A DNA stretch of 64,000 bases from Trujillonella endophytica (GTDB lineage: Bacteria > Actinomycetota > Actinomycetes > Mycobacteriales > Geodermatophilaceae). Positions 63,501 through 64,000 of the stretch are shown piece by piece (the stretch's first letter is position 1; every line of letters starts with the position of its first letter). The position numbers and the translations under genes were made by a program. The notes under the pieces were generated by a model. It saw nothing but the letters and a program-made list of their open reading frames with translations, searched no databases and was not told the origin of the DNA. Location: contig NZ_JABGCI010000001.1 in NCBI RefSeq assembly GCF_019799905.1, forward strand, positions 124,001 through 188,000. Reading direction: 5' to 3'.

Positions 63501-64000
63501 GATCGCCGCCTGGCTCGACGAACTGGGGTTGTTCGGTCTCCGGAGTCACGAGAAGTTCGTGCCGCAGCCGGTGTTCTCCCTGCCGAAGAAGCAGATCGCC
63601 CTGTTCCTGCGGCACCTGTGGGCCACCGACGGATCCGTGACCGTGAACAAGAACGGCCGCGGTGGCCGGGTCTACTACGCCTCGACGAGCCGTCAGCTGG
63701 TGGATGACGTCTCGCGGCTGCTCCTGCGCTTCGGCATCTCCTGCCGGGTGCGGCGGGTGTGCAAGACCGGCTACCGGGACGGCTGGACCCTGGACATCAG
63801 CGGCTGCGACGACCAGCGCCGCTTCCTCGGCGAGATCGGCGTGCACGGGGCGCGGGGCGAGTCGGCCGAGCGGCTGCTCGCCATCGTGCGTGAGCTCTCT
63901 GGCAACACGAACGTCGACACCGTGCCGGTGCAGGTCTGGGACCGGGTGCGTGACGTGCTCGAGGAGCGGGGCATGAGCCACCGCGCGTTCGCAGCGGCCA
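60517..64000 (+). CDS. dnaB: Replicative DNA helicase DnaB with two inteins (3' end outside the window)
   Basis: GTG 60517 begins VAVADDFSRPQATAPAYDRQ. The N-terminal DnaB domain (QDVQAEQSVLGGMLLSKDAI) and linker are followed by the RecA-like ATPase, whose P-loop RPGVGK-STLGLDIARS is split after Lys by intein 1 (61207-62448). The ATPase resumes with VIFSLEMSKHEITMRLLSAE, LVVIDYLQLM (Walker B) and MSQLNRGSEQRQDKKPMLSD up to LRESG. There intein 2 begins at Cys (62950) and runs past base 64000. Without splicing the helicase would be inactive. The frame is open throughout. The remaining C-terminal part is outside the window. Confidence 0.95.
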   Translation, partial: MAVADDFSRPQATAPAYDRQPPQDVQAEQSVLGGMLLSKDAIADVVEQLHGNDFYRPAHQIVFDCILDLYGRGEPADAITVAAELNRTDQLSKMGGAVYLHTLIASTPTAANAGYYAAIVAEQAVLRRLVEAGTRVVQLGYGAAGGKGDVDDIVDRAQQEIYDVTEKRMSEDYSRLEDILQPTMDELDAIASRGGVSRGVPTGIRDLDELTNGLQAGQMIVIAARPGVGKALALDTPIATPTGWTTMGEIAVGDRVLGSDGRPTTVVAATDVMTDRPCYEVHFSDGSVIVADAQHQWLTETRASRRSAQQARTGYNRYRSQRTFAEVRTTEEIARTVRCPTKDARLNHSVTNAEPLQLPEADLPVPPYALGVWLGDGTSAAAQFTSTDPEIAVCIEADGLVAEPTGVPLRYSLHLPRETVSPRACPMCGEMFVPRTSQVQTCGKTCGGRLRASGAVGRAAQCPDCGGPSSGMAQCQACRDDHGTVKALLRRLGVLGDKHIPTAYLRASVAQRRALLAGLLDTDGTVAPGGVVQLAVTNRRLAEDARELIAGLGHRVRMSTKRVRGRSEESSTCFTLTFSTDDEVFRLERKKLLHKERGARTFTARGVRFITDVRPIASVPVRCIQVGAEDSLFLAGRSFIPTHNSTLGLDIARSAAIKNHQATVIFSLEMSKHEITMRLLSAEAKVPLHHMRAGTLSDEDWSKLARRMGEVADAPLYIDDSPNMTMMEIRAKARRLKQRNDLKLVVIDYLQLMTSGKRVESRQQEVSEFSRALKLLAKEIECPVIAMSQLNRGSEQRQDKKPMLSDLRESGCLPADTRILRADTGAETTMGELFASGARDVPVWSLDENLRYVRRHLTHVFSTGQKPVLQVTTSSGKTVRATANHPFLTYDGFRPIRELAPGDRIAVPRHVPAPDRMTVWEDDKVVMLAHLIGDGSFVKRQPLRYASIDEANLRAVSTAALHFGVVAVRDEYEAARCTTLLLPAPFRLTHGKRNPIAAWLDELGLFGLRSHEKFVPQPVFSLPKKQIALFLRHLWATDGSVTVNKNGRGGRVYYASTSRQLVDDVSRLLLRFGISCRVRRVCKTGYRDGWTLDISGCDDQRRFLGEIGVHGARGESAERLLAIVRELSGNTNVDTVPVQVWDRVRDVLEERGMSHRAFAAA
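61207..62448 (+). other. Intein 1 of DnaB: class 3 type, with LAGLIDADG endonuclease and Cys-rich insert
   Basis: 414 residues inserted between P-loop Lys and Ser. It starts with Ala (ALALDTPIATPTGWTTMGEI) instead of Cys or Ser, and ends IPTHN before Ser. The class 3 triad is present: Trp67 (DAQHQW, block B), Cys393 (VRCIQV, block F) and Thr412 (PTHN, block G). Mycobacterial DnaB inteins at the same site are of this type. The homing endonuclease motifs are ALGVWLGDGT and LLAGLLDTDGTV. Between them lies a segment (61789-61950) with several CxxC pairs, a probable zinc-finger insertion. Confidence 0.88.
62950..64000 (+). other. Intein 2 of DnaB: class 1 type, incomplete
   Basis: It begins with Cys after LRESG (CLPADTRILRADTGAETTMG). 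Block B is VRATANHPFLT with the TxxH motif, and the block A/B spacing is normal. LAGLIDADG-type motifs are MLAHLIGDGSF and LRHLWATDGSV. The C-terminal splice junction (His-Asn) lies beyond base 64000. The RESG site is a second known intein site in actinobacterial DnaB proteins. Confidence 0.85.

Overview
The window is very GC-rich actinobacterial chromosome (most codons end in G or C, many GTG/TTG starts) and holds the replication-origin region. The gene set and order (gyrA-gyrB, dciA-recF-gnd-dnaN-oriC-dnaA, rpmH-rnpA-yidD-yidC-jag-rsmG-parA-parB, trxA-trxB, murJ, cca, rpsF-ssb-rpsR-rplI-dnaB) are those of the actinobacterial origin. Protein character suggests a Geodermatophilaceae-like organism (Blastococcus/Geodermatophilus/Modestobacter); that placement is inference.

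Layout. 1-3312: tail of a DUF-type alpha/beta hydrolase, a small winged-helix regulator, a TerC-family membrane protein behind a yybP-ykoY-like (Mn2+) riboswitch candidate, and a stand-alone alpha/beta hydrolase. 3433-7606: a compact 4.1-kb integrative element in tRNA-Ala(TGC), bounded by 60-bp direct repeats. It carries a tyrosine integrase, arm-type repeats at both ends, two small Cys-rich (putative zinc) proteins, a thioredoxin-like protein, a frameshifted ankyrin gene and a modA fragment. 7565-13403: tRNA-Ala, DLW-39 protein, tRNA-Ile, DUF3566 protein, gyrA and gyrB, all on the minus strand. 13698-18808: an interruption between gyrB and dciA made of a truncated amino-acid permease, an SDR-DUF2867 protein, an ABC exporter and an unknown protein. 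18888-25378: dciA, recF, gnd, dnaN, oriC and dnaA (minus). 26068-31697: rpmH to parB (plus), reading away from the origin on the other side.

31758-43711 (minus): D-Ala-D-Ala-ligase-like enzyme, PLP aminotransferase, CwlM-like amidase, trxA, trxB, a membrane pseudokinase, murJ, DUF6049 protein and a Nudix hydrolase. Several of these are cell-wall functions, and start/stop overlaps mark operons. 43908-58089: CCA-adding enzyme, a DUF559/AbiEi-like protein flanked by short direct repeats, an MFS transporter, YqgE, a lipoprotein, inositol-3-phosphate synthase behind a PadR regulator with a clear palindromic operator, a DUF5318 protein, a class A PBP, a GT87 mannosyltransferase-like protein, an endonuclease IV-like protein and a secreted protein. 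58320-64000: rpsF-ssb-rpsR-rplI, then dnaB, which carries two inteins (the second runs off the window).

How the parts fit: DnaA acts at oriC and perhaps at boxes before dnaB. ParA/ParB act on four perfect 14-bp parS palindromes, two next to parA and two inside unrelated coding sequences about 14 kb to either side. Several minus-strand genes end in the same kind of composite hairpin whose arms covary. At least seven genes have a TANNNT box 6-7 nt before the start codon, as expected for leaderless transcripts.
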